Source of the DNA: an uncultured Tateyamaria sp.
GTDB lineage: Bacteria; Pseudomonadota; Alphaproteobacteria; Rhodobacterales; Rhodobacteraceae
Direction: 5' to 3'
DNA length: 64,000 nt
Assembly: GCF_947487805.1 (NCBI RefSeq)
Contig: NZ_CANKXW010000004.1
Location: 62,001 to 126,000 of the forward strand
Part shown: positions 1 to 8,420 of the stretch, piece by piece
Numbering within the stretch: the first letter of the stretch is position 1
Layout of the letters: each line of letters opens with the position of its first letter
Notes under the pieces: generated by a model
Seen by the model: the letters and a program-made list of their open reading frames with translations, nothing else
Told to the model about the DNA's origin: nothing
Database searches by the model: none
Translations under genes and position numbers: made by a program

Positions 1-1
1 T

Positions 2-241
2 GTGATCCGGGAAAAGTTTGATTTGGATGCCGCTTCTACCATTGAGGTGCAATCGATCGAAGTGGACGCTGAAGAACACAAGATAATAATCGCACTGTCC
101 ATTACGACTAACGCTCGCCCGGAGGCTCTCGCCAGAAGTTACCTTGGGCTAACGGGGAGAGTACGTGAAGTGCTCGGCAGTGATTGGTCTGGTTTCTTCC
201 CAGTAATTACTCCCCAAATTCACTCTGGCGCGCATGCTTGA
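2..241 (+). CDS. Hypothetical protein, C-terminal part (runs off the window start)
   Basis: This open frame enters from the left edge and ends at a TGA at 239-241, so only the last 79 or so residues are visible. The GTG at position 2 may be an internal codon. I do not recognise the family. The visible part looks like an alpha/beta fold tail ending in a W-x-x-F-F-P-V-I-T-P stretch. Its stop overlaps the start of the next gene by 8 nt, so the two are probably translationally coupled and work together. Base composition is lower in GC than the rest of the window, in keeping with an accessory origin. Confidence 0.55.
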   Translation: MIREKFDLDAASTIEVQSIEVDAEEHKIIIALSITTNARPEALARSYLGLTGRVREVLGSDWSGFFPVITPQIHSGAHA

Positions 242-740
242 TGCAAAACTGGCGGATGGTCATCTTGCTGTAGCTAAACGTCTGGCTACCACAAAACGAC
301 CAGCTCAAGCCGACATCAGACGCTCCATCAGCTCGTCCTACTATGCGGTCTTTCATGCGCTTGCGCGGACTTGTGCAAATGCCTTGGTAGGTCGCACCCC
401 AAGCCAACGACCTAACAAGGCGTGGGTTGAAGTCTATAGAGGCTTAAATCACGGCATCTGCAAAAAGGCCTGTGAACAGGCCAATTCGGTGGATTTCCCT
501 CTTTGCATTAAAGAATTTGCTGACGCGTTCCAGCAGCTACAAGAGCATCGTCACAAGGCCGACTACGATCCAAACATTCGGTTTTACAAAGCTGATGCTC
601 AATTCTGGTACGATACAGCAAGGTTGAGTATTGAGAGCCTGCGGTCGGCCAGCAATGTAGACAAAAAGGCTTTCTCAACTTGGGTTTTGATATCTTCCCA
701 AGGTGCTAAGAGCGCGCGCAAAGCAAAGACCGGCAACTAG
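234..740 (+). CDS. HEPN-like domain protein
   Basis: A 168-residue, mostly helical protein. The segment S-S-S-Y-Y-A-V-F-H-A near residue 40 and H-R-H-K-A-D-Y-D-P near residue 115 are the usual landmarks of HEPN-type proteins, which act as RNases or as partners of nucleotidyltransferases in toxin-antitoxin and defence systems. I do not see a clean R-x(4-6)-H ribonuclease motif; an R-G-L-N-H stretch near residue 70 is one residue short. The start overlaps the upstream partial gene by 8 nt, which fits a two-gene module. Function beyond the HEPN assignment is inference. Confidence 0.6.
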   Translation: MLDAKLADGHLAVAKRLATTKRPAQADIRRSISSSYYAVFHALARTCANALVGRTPSQRPNKAWVEVYRGLNHGICKKACEQANSVDFPLCIKEFADAFQQLQEHRHKADYDPNIRFYKADAQFWYDTARLSIESLRSASNVDKKAFSTWVLISSQGAKSARKAKTGN

Positions 741-895
741 GCATACGGTGGCTTGCTCAAGAAAGCACTAGCTGGTATTTTTCTGCCGTGCCCATCGCAC
801 ATCCTTTTTGACCCTTACGCCTCCTATTGGTGGAACGCATGAGGTGATCCGCGAGTGTTGAACTGCTATTCGACGTTAGCTGAAAAGGTGAAAAA

Positions 896-1006
896 ATGGC
901 ACTTTGTTCTTGGCCTAAGCCCGTGAGCGTTCGCGCTTATGTACGCTTTCGCTTTGGCAAGTGGGAGACTGTGGTCTCCCACTGCCGTGCAAATCCGACG
1001 TATTAA
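896..1006 (+). CDS. Candidate 36-residue small protein
   Basis: The ATG at 896 is preceded by an A-rich leader with AAGGTG 5 nt upstream, and the frame runs 36 codons to TAA. The product is basic and aromatic, with R-A-Y-V-R-F-R-F-G-K-W-E in the middle and a Cys close to the end. A perfect 10-bp inverted repeat (960-969 with 974-983, 4-nt loop) lies inside the coding part. It has no U tract, so it is not an obvious intrinsic terminator. I cannot name the family; the case rests on the ribosome binding site, the open frame and its compact composition. Confidence 0.4.
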   Translation: MALCSWPKPVSVRAYVRFRFGKWETVVSHCRANPTY

Positions 1007-1261
1007 GGGGTTGCAGCCCCTACGCCGGTAGCGTGTAAAATAGCGATGGGCGCATCATTAGCCAGAAAAAATCGGTCGGCAAAGGAAATGCGATTGATCT
1101 TTGCATGAGGTTTGCCATCGAGTCTTGCGCGCAACACATCCTGTAGATGCACGTTGTAAGCCGCATAGCGCGAAATATCGCATAAGCCGATTGCGCACTC
1201 AAACTCAAGGTTAACACAAAGCCCCCTGCCAACCGGCCAACACCGAGCGTACACCCCAACC

Positions 1262-1330
1262 CTAAGGCAACTCATCCGACGGGATGTTCCCAAAGAACGC
1301 GCCCTCGGGACCCACACGCCGAACCCGCTG
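1262..1330 (-). pseudogene. Remnant of the 3' end of a DUF1285-type gene
   Basis: The reverse strand encodes G-A-F-F-G-N-I-P-S-D-E-L-P then TAG, almost the same C-terminus as the intact DUF1285 gene ending at 9208 (G-A-F-F-G-I-I-P-S-E-E-L-P). The two share an identical 12-mer (1275-1286 and 9221-9232), and most flanking differences are synonymous. A matching F-G-V-W just upstream is in another frame, so the fragment is also frameshifted. Nothing else of the domain is recognisable. It is a broken paralogue tail or a displaced gene end left by an insertion. Confidence 0.6.
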
Positions 1331-1506
1331 CTGGACGGCAAGGGCGAACCGCGCATCCCTATCCAGTCGTCGAACGTCTGGTTGTTCTTCTCCGGAAGCG
1401 CGCGCAGACCTTGCCGGGACAGGCGGGCTTCGCCTTCGCCTGCGGCCAGAGCCGCCGTCCAGTTCGGGAAGCCCGCTTCGACGTAGTTCACTTTGGACAT
1501 GTCCAA

Positions 1507-1912
1507 CCGCACGCTGCCATTTGTGCATTTCACACAGCAGTGCGTTTGGATCCATCCGCTCGAAACAGGCTTTCATGAAGTCATCCGGCGACGACAATGC
1601 CGAGAACCGTGCGCCAACATTCTTCCTGGTAAAACCCGCGCGACCACCCAAGCGTCGATACGATCATGGCCATACGGTCCGTGCCATCCCGCACATCCAG
1701 ACCGGACGCATACCCGCCGTTATTCCAAGCCGGGTCCGACGTGGCCGCCAATGACCAGGGTCAGTTTTTCAATGCCGAAGTGTTCTGCGCGCGGCTTGTG
1801 TTGAGCGGCGATATCATCAGGTTTGGAATTTGCCCATGGCCTGCGGCGCTGGCCTGGTGTGCGGAGAGGACGCGGTCCCGGCCCCCAACTGGTCGGCAAT
1901 GACGATTAAGCA
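1507..1912 (-). pseudogene. Decayed alpha/beta hydrolase (homoserine O-acetyltransferase-like)
   Basis: Read on the reverse strand in several frames, pieces of this hydrolase family appear in the expected order. First comes an I-V-I-A-D-Q-L-G-A-G-T-A-S-S-P segment. It is followed, after a frameshift, by E-H-F-G-I-E-K-L-T-L-V-I-G-G. Then come the D-P-A-W-N-N-G-G-Y helix, E-E-C-W-R, and M-D-P-N-A-L-L-C-E-M-H-K-W-Q-R. The stretch that should carry the nucleophile elbow serine is deleted between G-G-H and P-A-W-N, and several stops and frameshifts interrupt the rest. The gene is clearly dead. Both ends are missing, so the original length cannot be given. Confidence 0.65.
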
Positions 1913-2288
1913 ATTTGGTGGACCAAGCGCGTGATCAGCGCATACTGTCGTGCGGATCATTCATCTCCTCCCTGAGTGTTCGGCCCCTTCCTCAAGGTGC
2001 GACAGGCAGTGTGGCGCGTCACAATCCGCAAGGATTGCATCTTCTGCTTCGACACCCGTCAAGGCGTCGAACGCGCGGGCCCCATGTCCGCGGTGGAAGA
2101 CGCTTGCAGCGTCGTGGTGGATCGCCGCTTGTGCATCCTGCGCGTCGGTCACGTCCTTGGCCACGGAGATTATCGGGCTTGGCGCATCCGTGACGGTTTG
2201 CTGGAAGCCGTCAAACAGGTCAGCTTTTTCGGGGACCTTGTGTAAGGCCGCGCAACCACATTTCCGACGCGGGCGTTGTTCAGCAAAA
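1913..2288. other. Unassigned stretch, no gene recognised
   Basis: About 375 bases between the hydrolase remnant and the LysR gene. Short open frames exist on both strands, but none has a convincing start, ribosome binding site or recognisable motif. Given the broken genes to the left, this is most likely further decayed coding sequence. Confidence 0.4.
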
Positions 2289-3185
2289 TCAATTGAGACT
2301 TGGCGCATGGCGGAGCCGCTCTTTGGCAAGGTCCAGAAAGCTGCGCAGTTTCAGGGACACACGCCTGCCCTCGTAGTGGACCAGATGTATGGGCAGATGT
2401 TCGGGCTCATAGTCTTCGAGGACTGTTTTGAGAGACCCGGACTGAAGGTCCGGACCAACCTGATACGACAGAACGCGCGTAAGGCCCCATCCCGATGTCG
2501 CAAGGGCGACTGCGGATGCAACGCTGGTTGTGGCCAGTCTGGGGGCAACGCGGGCCACGATGTCTTGTTTCTTTCCAAAGCGCCATTCACTGCTTGGGGT
2601 TGTCGCCGGTGCTTCGACGATGCGGTGTTTTGCAAGATCATCTGGCGTTTGCGGCAAACCATGTTCGGCGAAATAGGCCGGGGATCCACAAATGACGCGG
2701 CGCACCCGGCCAACCTTGACCGCCATCAATCCCGCAGCGGTCAGCGGCCCGATGCGCACACCGAGGTCCAGCCCCTCTTCGACAAGGTTCACCACACGAT
2801 CGACCATGAGCATGCTGGCTTTCACTTCGGGAAATAGATCCAGATACTCGGCAAGAATCGGGGCGACATGGAGCCGTCCGAATTCAACTGGCGACGTCAG
2901 CCGCAGCGTGCCTTGGGGTATTCCGACCGCACCGGAGACACCATCATTCGCCGCATCAAGATCCGCGAGAATCCCCCGAACCTCATCCAGATAGGTGCGG
3001 CCGACATCCGTCAGGCGCACAACACGCGTTGTCCGATTGAACAGGCGCGCACCGAGGCGTTCTTCCAATTCGTTGACGCCTCTGGTGGCCGAGGGCGCGC
3101 TGATCCCCAAAGTACGCGCCCCGCCGGAAAAGGTGCCTGCCTCGGCCACGGCGACAAACACTTCCAATGATTGCAAACGGTCCAT
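2289..3185 (-). CDS. LysR-family transcriptional regulator
   Basis: A 298-residue protein of standard LTTR length. Residues 1-60 form the winged helix-turn-helix, with F-V-A-V-A-E-A-G-T-F-S, A-P-S-A-T-R-G-V-N-E-L-E and L-G-A-R-L-F-N-R-T-T-R, which are typical of the family. The rest is the periplasmic-binding-protein-like effector domain. It is transcribed away from the operon starting at 3312, with 126 bases between. That spacer contains AT-rich inverted repeats suited to LTTR binding, so it most probably controls the CMD-DUF1348-GST-oxidoreductase operon and itself. The inducer is unknown. Confidence 0.93.
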   Translation of the reverse strand: MDRLQSLEVFVAVAEAGTFSGGARTLGISAPSATRGVNELEERLGARLFNRTTRVVRLTDVGRTYLDEVRGILADLDAANDGVSGAVGIPQGTLRLTSPVEFGRLHVAPILAEYLDLFPEVKASMLMVDRVVNLVEEGLDLGVRIGPLTAAGLMAVKVGRVRRVICGSPAYFAEHGLPQTPDDLAKHRIVEAPATTPSSEWRFGKKQDIVARVAPRLATTSVASAVALATSGWGLTRVLSYQVGPDLQSGSLKTVLEDYEPEHLPIHLVHYEGRRVSLKLRSFLDLAKERLRHAPSLN

Positions 3186-3199
3186 GACGCCTCGCTTTC

Positions 3200-3244
3200 A
3201 TTTCTAATAATGAAATAATGACTTTCCATTTTCCAGTATTATTA
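3200..3244. promoter_or_regulatory. Putative LysR operator in the divergent intergenic region
   Basis: ATTTC (3200-3204) and GAAAT (3212-3216) form a short dyad. TAATAAT (3205-3211) is matched by ATTATTA (3238-3244) on the far side. Both fit the T-N11-A style of LysR sites and sit between the regulator start at 3185 and the CMD gene at 3312. Binding is inferred. Confidence 0.5.
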
Positions 3245-3311
3245 TCCAAACGAGACATAGTTAGCTTCTTTTCAGAACGAGACACAGACCTCATTTTGAA
3301 AGGACAGAGAC

Positions 3312-3860
3312 ATGAGCCGCATCCCGACACCCGAGACAATCGCCGATACGCCAGCACAGTCGCAGCCGCTGCTGGCGTCGGTTGAAAAGTCATTGGGATC
3401 CGTCCCGAATCTGTTTCGCCTCTTGGCGACCAGCCCGGAGGCGCTGGAAGGTTACCTGGGCCTGAACGGCGCATTGTCCAAGGGCAAGCTCGGCGCTGCA
3501 ACACGTGAACGCATCGCCATTGCCATCGCACAGACCAATGGGTGTGACTACTGCAACGCTGCCCATACGTTTCTGGCAAAAACCTTTGCCAAATTGGACG
3601 AAGCAGAGGTCGCCGCGAACCGCGCGGGTGCGTCAACAGATGCAAAAGCACATGCCGCCGTGTCCTTTGCCGTGAAAGTCGCGACCTCGCGGGGTCGTGT
3701 GGATGAACAGGACATCTCGACCGTCCGCGCCGCGGGTTATTCAGACGCAGAGATCATCGAGATCATCGGCCTGATCGCGCTGAACGTGCTGACGAATTAC
3801 GTCAACGAAGTGTTCCGGACGGACATCGACTTTCCCGCAATCGACACGGCAGCGGCCTGA
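3312..3860 (+). CDS. Carboxymuconolactone decarboxylase / AhpD-like family protein
   Basis: A 182-residue peroxidase-related protein of the CMD family. The redox motif is C-D-Y-C-N-A-A-H near residue 78, where the C-x-x-C pair plus following His is the alkylhydroperoxidase (AhpD) type centre. L-G-S-V-P-N-L-F-R and I-I-G-L-I-A-L-N are further family signatures. A good ribosome binding site (AAAGGACAGAG) precedes the ATG. It is the first gene of a four-gene operon facing away from the LysR regulator. It probably removes peroxides or organic electrophiles; the substrate cannot be read from sequence. Confidence 0.88.
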   Translation: MSRIPTPETIADTPAQSQPLLASVEKSLGSVPNLFRLLATSPEALEGYLGLNGALSKGKLGAATRERIAIAIAQTNGCDYCNAAHTFLAKTFAKLDEAEVAANRAGASTDAKAHAAVSFAVKVATSRGRVDEQDISTVRAAGYSDAEIIEIIGLIALNVLTNYVNEVFRTDIDFPAIDTAAA

Positions 3861-3883
3861 GCCGGGCACAACAGGAGTTCAAA

Positions 3884-4360
3884 ATGACCACCGAAGCACC
3901 GCGTCATCCCCTGCCCCCATTCTCCGAAGAGAGCGCACGCGAAAAGGTGCGCCTTGCGGAAGACGGATGGAATTCGCGCAACCCGGCCAAAGTTGCCTTG
4001 GCCTATACCCCCGACAGCGCCTGGCGCAACCGCGCGGAGTTTCCGAAAGGCCGCGGGCAGATCGAGGAATTCCTGACCCGCAAGTGGGACAAGGAACTGG
4101 AATACCGCCTGATCAAGGAGCTGTGGGCCTATGGCGGCAACCGTATCGCCGTCCGCTATGCCTATGAGTACCACGACGACAGCGGCAACTGGTTCCGCGC
4201 CTATGGCAACGAGAACTGGGAGTTCGACGACAACGGTTACATGGCCAATCGCCATGCCTCGATCAATGAACACCCCATCCGCGAAGAAGACCGCAAGTTC
4301 CGCTGGCCGCTCGGCCGCCGCCCGGATGACCACCCCGGCCTCAGCTATTTTGGCTTTTGA
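3884..4360 (+). CDS. DUF1348 / SnoaL-like (NTF2 fold) protein
   Basis: A 158-residue protein of the nuclear transport factor 2-like superfamily. [19 protein letters not shown] and [12 protein letters not shown] are hallmarks of the DUF1348 group. Such proteins form a cone-shaped barrel with a ligand pocket and have been seen as small-molecule isomerase-like or binding proteins; the reaction here is unknown. It lies 23 nt after the CMD gene and 24 nt before the GST gene, in the same operon. Confidence 0.85.
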   Translation: MTTEAPRHPLPPFSEESAREKVRLAEDGWNSRNPAKVALAYTPDSAWRNRAEFPKGRGQIEEFLTRKWDKELEYRLIKELWAYGGNRIAVRYAYEYHDDSGNWFRAYGNENWEFDDNGYMANRHASINEHPIREEDRKFRWPLGRRPDDHPGLSYFGF

Positions 4361-4384
4361 TTCGAACACCTGAAGGACACGCAA

Positions 4385-5011
4385 ATGACCACCCCGATCA
4401 AACTGTACCGCACCCCGAAATCAGGGCACTGCCATCGCGCAGAGCTGATGCTCGCGCTGCTCGGCCTGCCCTATGAAACCATCGACATGGACATGGCCAA
4501 TGGCGCGCACAAGTCGGAAGAATTTCGCAAGATCAGCCCCTTTGGCCTGGTCCCGGCGATTGACGACAGCGGCTATACGCTGGCCGACAGCAACGCCATT
4601 CTGACCTATCTCGTGCAGACCTATGCCAACGGGTCCGACTGGATCCCTGCGGACCCCAAAGAGGCGGCAGAAGTACAGCGCTGGCTGACCATCGCGGCGG
4701 ACAACATCTATTCAGGACCCTGTGCCGCGCGGCTGGTAAAGGTTTTTGGTACGTCGCATGATCACGGCGCGGCCGTGGCCAAGGCGCATGACCTGTTCAA
4801 AACGATGGATGCGCATCTGGAGGGCCGCGACTGGCTTGCCACCGACACGATCACCATCGCGGATGTGGCCGGATACAGCTATGTCGCCCACGCCCCGGAA
4901 GGCGGCGTTGATCTTGCGCCATATCCGAATGTGCGTGCGTGGATTGCCCGCGTGGAAGCCCAGCCCGGCTTTGTCGGGATGGCGACGTCCCCGATCCCCG
5001 AACTGGCCTAG
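4385..5011 (+). CDS. Glutathione S-transferase family protein
   Basis: A 208-residue GST. The N-terminal thioredoxin-like domain starts with K-L-Y-R-T-P-K-S-G-H-C-H-R and carries the cis-proline motif G-L-V-P-A-I near residue 58, followed by D-S-N-A-I glutathione contacts. The C-terminal helical domain contains the T-I-A-D-V-A-G-Y N-capping box. It conjugates glutathione to electrophiles or reduces disulfides. Third gene of the LysR-adjacent operon; a 67-nt gap rich in C separates it from the oxidoreductase gene. Confidence 0.92.
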   Translation: MTTPIKLYRTPKSGHCHRAELMLALLGLPYETIDMDMANGAHKSEEFRKISPFGLVPAIDDSGYTLADSNAILTYLVQTYANGSDWIPADPKEAAEVQRWLTIAADNIYSGPCAARLVKVFGTSHDHGAAVAKAHDLFKTMDAHLEGRDWLATDTITIADVAGYSYVAHAPEGGVDLAPYPNVRAWIARVEAQPGFVGMATSPIPELA

Positions 5012-5078
5012 GGCCAGCCTTGCGTGTCGGGGTCCCTCCCGCCCCGGCACGCCCCTTCCTTCAACACAGGAATGCAAC

Positions 5079-6716
5079 ATGTCAGCGATGGAACAGATCA
5101 ACCCTTTTCACGAAGGTGAATTGAAGGCCCAGGCCCGGGCTGGCGTCGGCGATGTCGCCAAATGGGCCGGTGGGTTCATCCGGGACTATTTGCCCGAACA
5201 GCATCGCGACTTTCACACGAATTTGCCGTTTCTGGTGGTTTCGGGCGCAGATGCCCAAGGCAACACCTGGATTACGATGCTGGAGGGGCCAGACGGGTTC
5301 GCAACGTCTCCGGATATCCGCCGGATCGACCTGGCAACGGCGTTGGACAAGACGGACCCGCTTGCGGAAACCTTTGAAACCGGCACGGATATCGGCGTGC
5401 TGGGCATTGAGCTTGCGACCCGACGCCGCAACCGGTTCAGCGGCCATATTCGTGGAACCCCAGAAGGGTATGCGATCGACATCCGCCAGACCTTTGGCAA
5501 CTGCCCGCAATACATTCATGAACGTGTCTGGACGCGCGCAGCCAAGCCTGCTGTTCCGCAAGCGCAGACAGGTGCGGCGTTGACCGCTGCCCAGATCGCG
5601 CAGATCGAGGCAGCAGATACGATGTTCATAGGCTCCGGCCATCAGGGCGACGTGGGCGCAGCCTCCAATGGTTTTGACGCCAGCCACCGTGGCGGTGCAC
5701 CGGGTTTTGTCCATGTTGCAGACCCCACGCATCTGCAGATCCCCGACTATGCCGGGAACAACTTTTTCAACACCATCGGCAATCTGGTCGCGAACCCGCG
5801 GATCGGGCTGCTCTTTGTCGACTTTGAAACCGGCAGTCTGCTGCACCTGACGGGGCGCGCCGAAATCGACTGGTCCCCGCGCAACGCCCACGACCCGGAC
5901 GCATGGCGCGTGATCAATGTTGAAATCGACCAGGTCATCGAACGCCCCGGCGCGGTCGGTCTGCGGTGGAACACACAGGATCACCTCGGCCGCCGCCTGA
6001 AAGTGGCCAAGCGGGTCCAGGAAAGCGCGTCGATCACGTCCTTCTATCTTGAGGCCATTGACGGTCGTGCACTGGACCCGTTCAAGGCCGGTCAGCATCT
6101 GCCGATCGAGGTTCAGATCCCCGGTCAGGCCGGCACTTCAAAACGCAGCTATTCGCTGTCGGGGAACCCCGGTGACCTGTCGCAGTATCGCCTGAGCATC
6201 AAACGCGAAGACAAAGGGCTGGTCTCCCGTTTCTTGCATGACGCGCTACAGACCGGCGGCGTGATCGACGCGAGGCCTCCGTCGGGTGACTTTGTGATCC
6301 CGTGCAGCAATTGCCCCCTGGTCCTGATCAGCGCCGGTGTCGGGCTGACACCGATGGTCTCTGCGCTGTACGCAAACGCGGACCAGACGGATCGCAACGT
6401 GTGGTATGTGCATGGCGCGCGCAATGGGCGTGATCACGCCCTGAAGGCTGAGGTTGACGCCCTTGTTGCGCAGAACACGGCGCTGACCAGACGTATCTTC
6501 TACAGCCAGCCGGATGCGTCGGATGTGTTGGGGCGTGACTATGATGTGCAGGGTCGCATCACAGCCGGTGACGTCCTCGATTTAAGCGCAGGCCCAGACG
6601 CCCGCTATATGCTCTGCGGTCCGGCCGCCTTTCTGTCGGATATGCGCGCTGGTCTGGAAGCTGCCGGTGTGCCCGCGGACAACATCCACTTTGAAACCTT
6701 CGGCCCGACCGGCTGA
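5079..6716 (+). CDS. PNPOx-like flavin domain fused to ferredoxin-NADP reductase domain
   Basis: A 545-residue two-domain redox protein; the ATG at 5079 is chosen because the split-barrel domain begins here. Residues 1-300 resemble the pyridoxamine 5'-phosphate oxidase-like FMN split barrel (G-N-C-P-Q-Y-I-H, S-H-R-G-G-A-P-G-F-V, N-F-F-N-T-I-G-N). From about residue 305 there is an FAD-binding reductase with R-S-Y-S-L-S-G, followed by an NAD-binding fold with G-V-G-L-T-P-M and M-L-C-G-P. It ends without the C-terminal [2Fe-2S] domain of many relatives. Last gene of the operon; it probably passes electrons from NAD(P)H to a flavin-bound small-molecule acceptor. Confidence 0.85.
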   Translation: MSAMEQINPFHEGELKAQARAGVGDVAKWAGGFIRDYLPEQHRDFHTNLPFLVVSGADAQGNTWITMLEGPDGFATSPDIRRIDLATALDKTDPLAETFETGTDIGVLGIELATRRRNRFSGHIRGTPEGYAIDIRQTFGNCPQYIHERVWTRAAKPAVPQAQTGAALTAAQIAQIEAADTMFIGSGHQGDVGAASNGFDASHRGGAPGFVHVADPTHLQIPDYAGNNFFNTIGNLVANPRIGLLFVDFETGSLLHLTGRAEIDWSPRNAHDPDAWRVINVEIDQVIERPGAVGLRWNTQDHLGRRLKVAKRVQESASITSFYLEAIDGRALDPFKAGQHLPIEVQIPGQAGTSKRSYSLSGNPGDLSQYRLSIKREDKGLVSRFLHDALQTGGVIDARPPSGDFVIPCSNCPLVLISAGVGLTPMVSALYANADQTDRNVWYVHGARNGRDHALKAEVDALVAQNTALTRRIFYSQPDASDVLGRDYDVQGRITAGDVLDLSAGPDARYMLCGPAAFLSDMRAGLEAAGVPADNIHFETFGPTG

Positions 6717-7102
6717 TTTTTTCAGGCGCAAGGAACCATCTGAAGACACGGCACCTCGTTGCCGATCGGTTCGCGACCTTGGCAATACCGCACGCGATGG
6801 AATTGAAGCCACTGATGCAGCCGATCTTTTGACCGGCACGCCGCGCTTTCAGGATCAATCGCTCTGGTTCCTCGAAGCACATCTCGACGAGGGCTGATGC
6901 ACAAGAACGGGCGGCACATCTGGGTACCGCTCGTTTTTCCCATGATCCGGCAGGTCCGCGTGGCAAACAAGTCAGGAAATACGCAGGTTCCGGTACTGGG
7001 AAGCCGATTTTTGATAACCCGGATCAAGCTGGATAAACAAAGGCCGACCGACACGTTGGCCAAACGCCTCTCGCATCACTGGTTCAAGGGTGACATCGCG
7101 GT
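6717..7102. other. Non-coding or decayed stretch
   Basis: About 385 bases between the oxidoreductase stop and the NmrA remnant. Open frames occur on both strands, but none gives a recognisable family or a good start. The sequence probably includes the eroded remainder of the NmrA-like gene on the reverse strand. Confidence 0.4.
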
Positions 7103-7201
7103 TCAACCAGCGCGAACGGTGTAGCCTTCGGCGAGGGCTTGGGTGACGACCGGAGCCCCTTGGGCGCCGGTTGCTTCGAAAATGGCGACGGTCTTTGACA
7201 T
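7103..7201 (-). pseudogene. N-terminal stub of an NmrA-like NAD(P)-binding protein
   Basis: The reverse-strand ATG at 7201 has a GAAAGGA ribosome binding site and opens with V-A-I-F-E-A-T-G-A-Q-G-A-P-V-V, the nucleotide-binding motif of NmrA-type atypical short-chain dehydrogenases (G-A-T-G-x-Q-G, with Glu for the first Gly). The frame stops after 32 codons, where the family normally has about 290. No continuation of the Rossmann fold is recognisable in any frame. It sits 22 nt after the broken DsbA-like gene and would be the last gene of that operon. Confidence 0.65.
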
Positions 7202-7223
7202 GTCTTGGGTCCTTTCTGAATGG

Positions 7224-7827
7224 TCAGACGGTTGCGAGGTTGGACGGGTTTGATGGCAAGGCATCGGCCCGGCCGTAATAGGCCCGATGGTCCACCACGC
7301 TGACCCGGTTTCCATCGCTGCGCAGCACCGTCGGCACCCCGCGCGATCCAACCGCGGCCATCAGGGCCTTGGCCTTGTCGGCCAGCACCTGCGCCTTTGC
7401 CTCCAGTTCAGGGGTGCCCAGCGTCTCCGTGTCTTCGGGCGCAATGCCTTCCTTGATCAGGGCCGCAACAATGGCTGCACGGTTGGTCGAGGACACGCCT
7501 TGACCAACCGTGCAGGCCTTCCAACTTACGGCGAATTTGCGCTCCGTGCCTTGGTCGTGAACCAGTGCCGCCGCCTGTGCCGAGTATTTCGAAGTCAGCA
7601 CTCCTGTCGGCGACATGGCAATGTTGTCTTTATAGGCCTGGGTAATCTCCTGACCGGTCAGAGCTTCGATCCGTGGGATCAGAACATCGACGATTTGCGC
7701 GCCTTTGCCCTCGCTTATCTTGGGACGGTAGTCGCCTTCAAAAAAGGTGGCGGTGCTGCACCTCTGCCGCGCCGTGGCACCAACCGCAATAAGTGTCATA
7801 GATGATGGTGATTTTCCCGTCAGACAT
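7224..7827 (-). pseudogene. DsbA-family thioredoxin-like protein, frameshifted
   Basis: The reverse-strand ATG at 7827 follows an AAGGAG site and encodes I-I-Y-D-T-Y-C-G-W-C-H-G-A-A, the C-G-W-C active site of DsbA-like protein-disulfide isomerases. Soon after, a run of six T (reverse strand; 7740-7745) shifts the frame. The rest of the domain, beginning F-E-G-D-Y-R-P-K and including A-A-L-V-H-D-Q-G and V-G-S-R-G-V-P-T-V, continues in the neighbouring frame. One T fewer would restore H-R-H-L-F-E-G-D. About 15 codons also seem missing between the active site and that point. Either a genuine pseudogene or a homopolymer error on top of a deletion. Confidence 0.7.
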
Positions 7828-7865
7828 GGGGTGTCTCCTTGAATTTACCGAAGGAATAGAGGGCT

Positions 7866-8420
7866 TTAGGCGTCCTGCTTTTCCATCATGGCAAAGTGGT
7901 CGAGCACCTTTTCGTGCATGTCGGGGTGATGGGTTTCGAGGTGATCCATTTGCATGATCTTGAAGCCGTCTGGGATGTCGTCACCTGCGAGGATCTGCCC
8001 GAGCGCGCCGACGATTTCCGAAACCAACGGACGGTCCTTGGCCCCTCCGATATTCATCTCGCTTGGTACGATGGCCCAGCGATACAGAACGCGACCTTTG
8101 CTGTCCTCGATCACGATGCCGGGTTGCACCATGCCGTTGGGATAGAGCTCGGGCATCCCTGCTTTCACCGGATTTTCAGCCTGCGGCGTGATGAAGATGT
8201 CGTGGCGCAGGGCCTCGGTGTTGTCTTCGTCAACGACCACGTGGAACTTCAGATCGTTGTTGGCCTTCGACTGGTTGCCCGCTTGTGACGTGTAGGCAAC
8301 CACTTGGACACCCAGCGCCTGCACGCGATCCAGCGCGTCGTTGAAATCGCGCAATTGAGCGTTGCACCAAGGGCATCAGTCGCCGCGGAAAAAGACTTTT
8401 GTTGTGAAAGTGTGCGTCAT
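7866..8420 (-). pseudogene. Redoxin (AhpC/TSA-like) with in-frame UGA beside the CPWC motif
   Basis: The reverse-strand ATG at 8420 overlaps the preceding gene's stop (ATGA). It reads 14 codons to R-G-D, then TGA at 8378-8376, then C-P-W-C-N-A-Q-L-R-D-F-N and a further 170 or so residues of redoxin fold. Relatives typically have Trp at the TGA position, so TGG to TGA is the simplest account. The part before the motif is also about 30 residues shorter than usual. The downstream portion could be translated from an internal Met at 8354, but would then lack the redox cysteines. Confidence 0.65.

Noticed and set aside
960..983. Intrinsic terminator or integron attC site
   Set aside because: The stem is perfect but has no T tract, and I see no integron-type core sites or integrase; it lies inside a small ORF.
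1003..1533. A 176-codon reverse-strand open frame
   Set aside because: It runs through the DUF1285 remnant and out into non-coding sequence in a mixed frame; no start signal or coherent domain.
8376..8420. Selenoprotein redoxin (UGA as selenocysteine)
   Set aside because: The UGA replaces a usual Trp, not a redox Cys, both Cys of C-P-W-C are present, no convincing SECIS hairpin is seen, and neighbouring genes are also broken.
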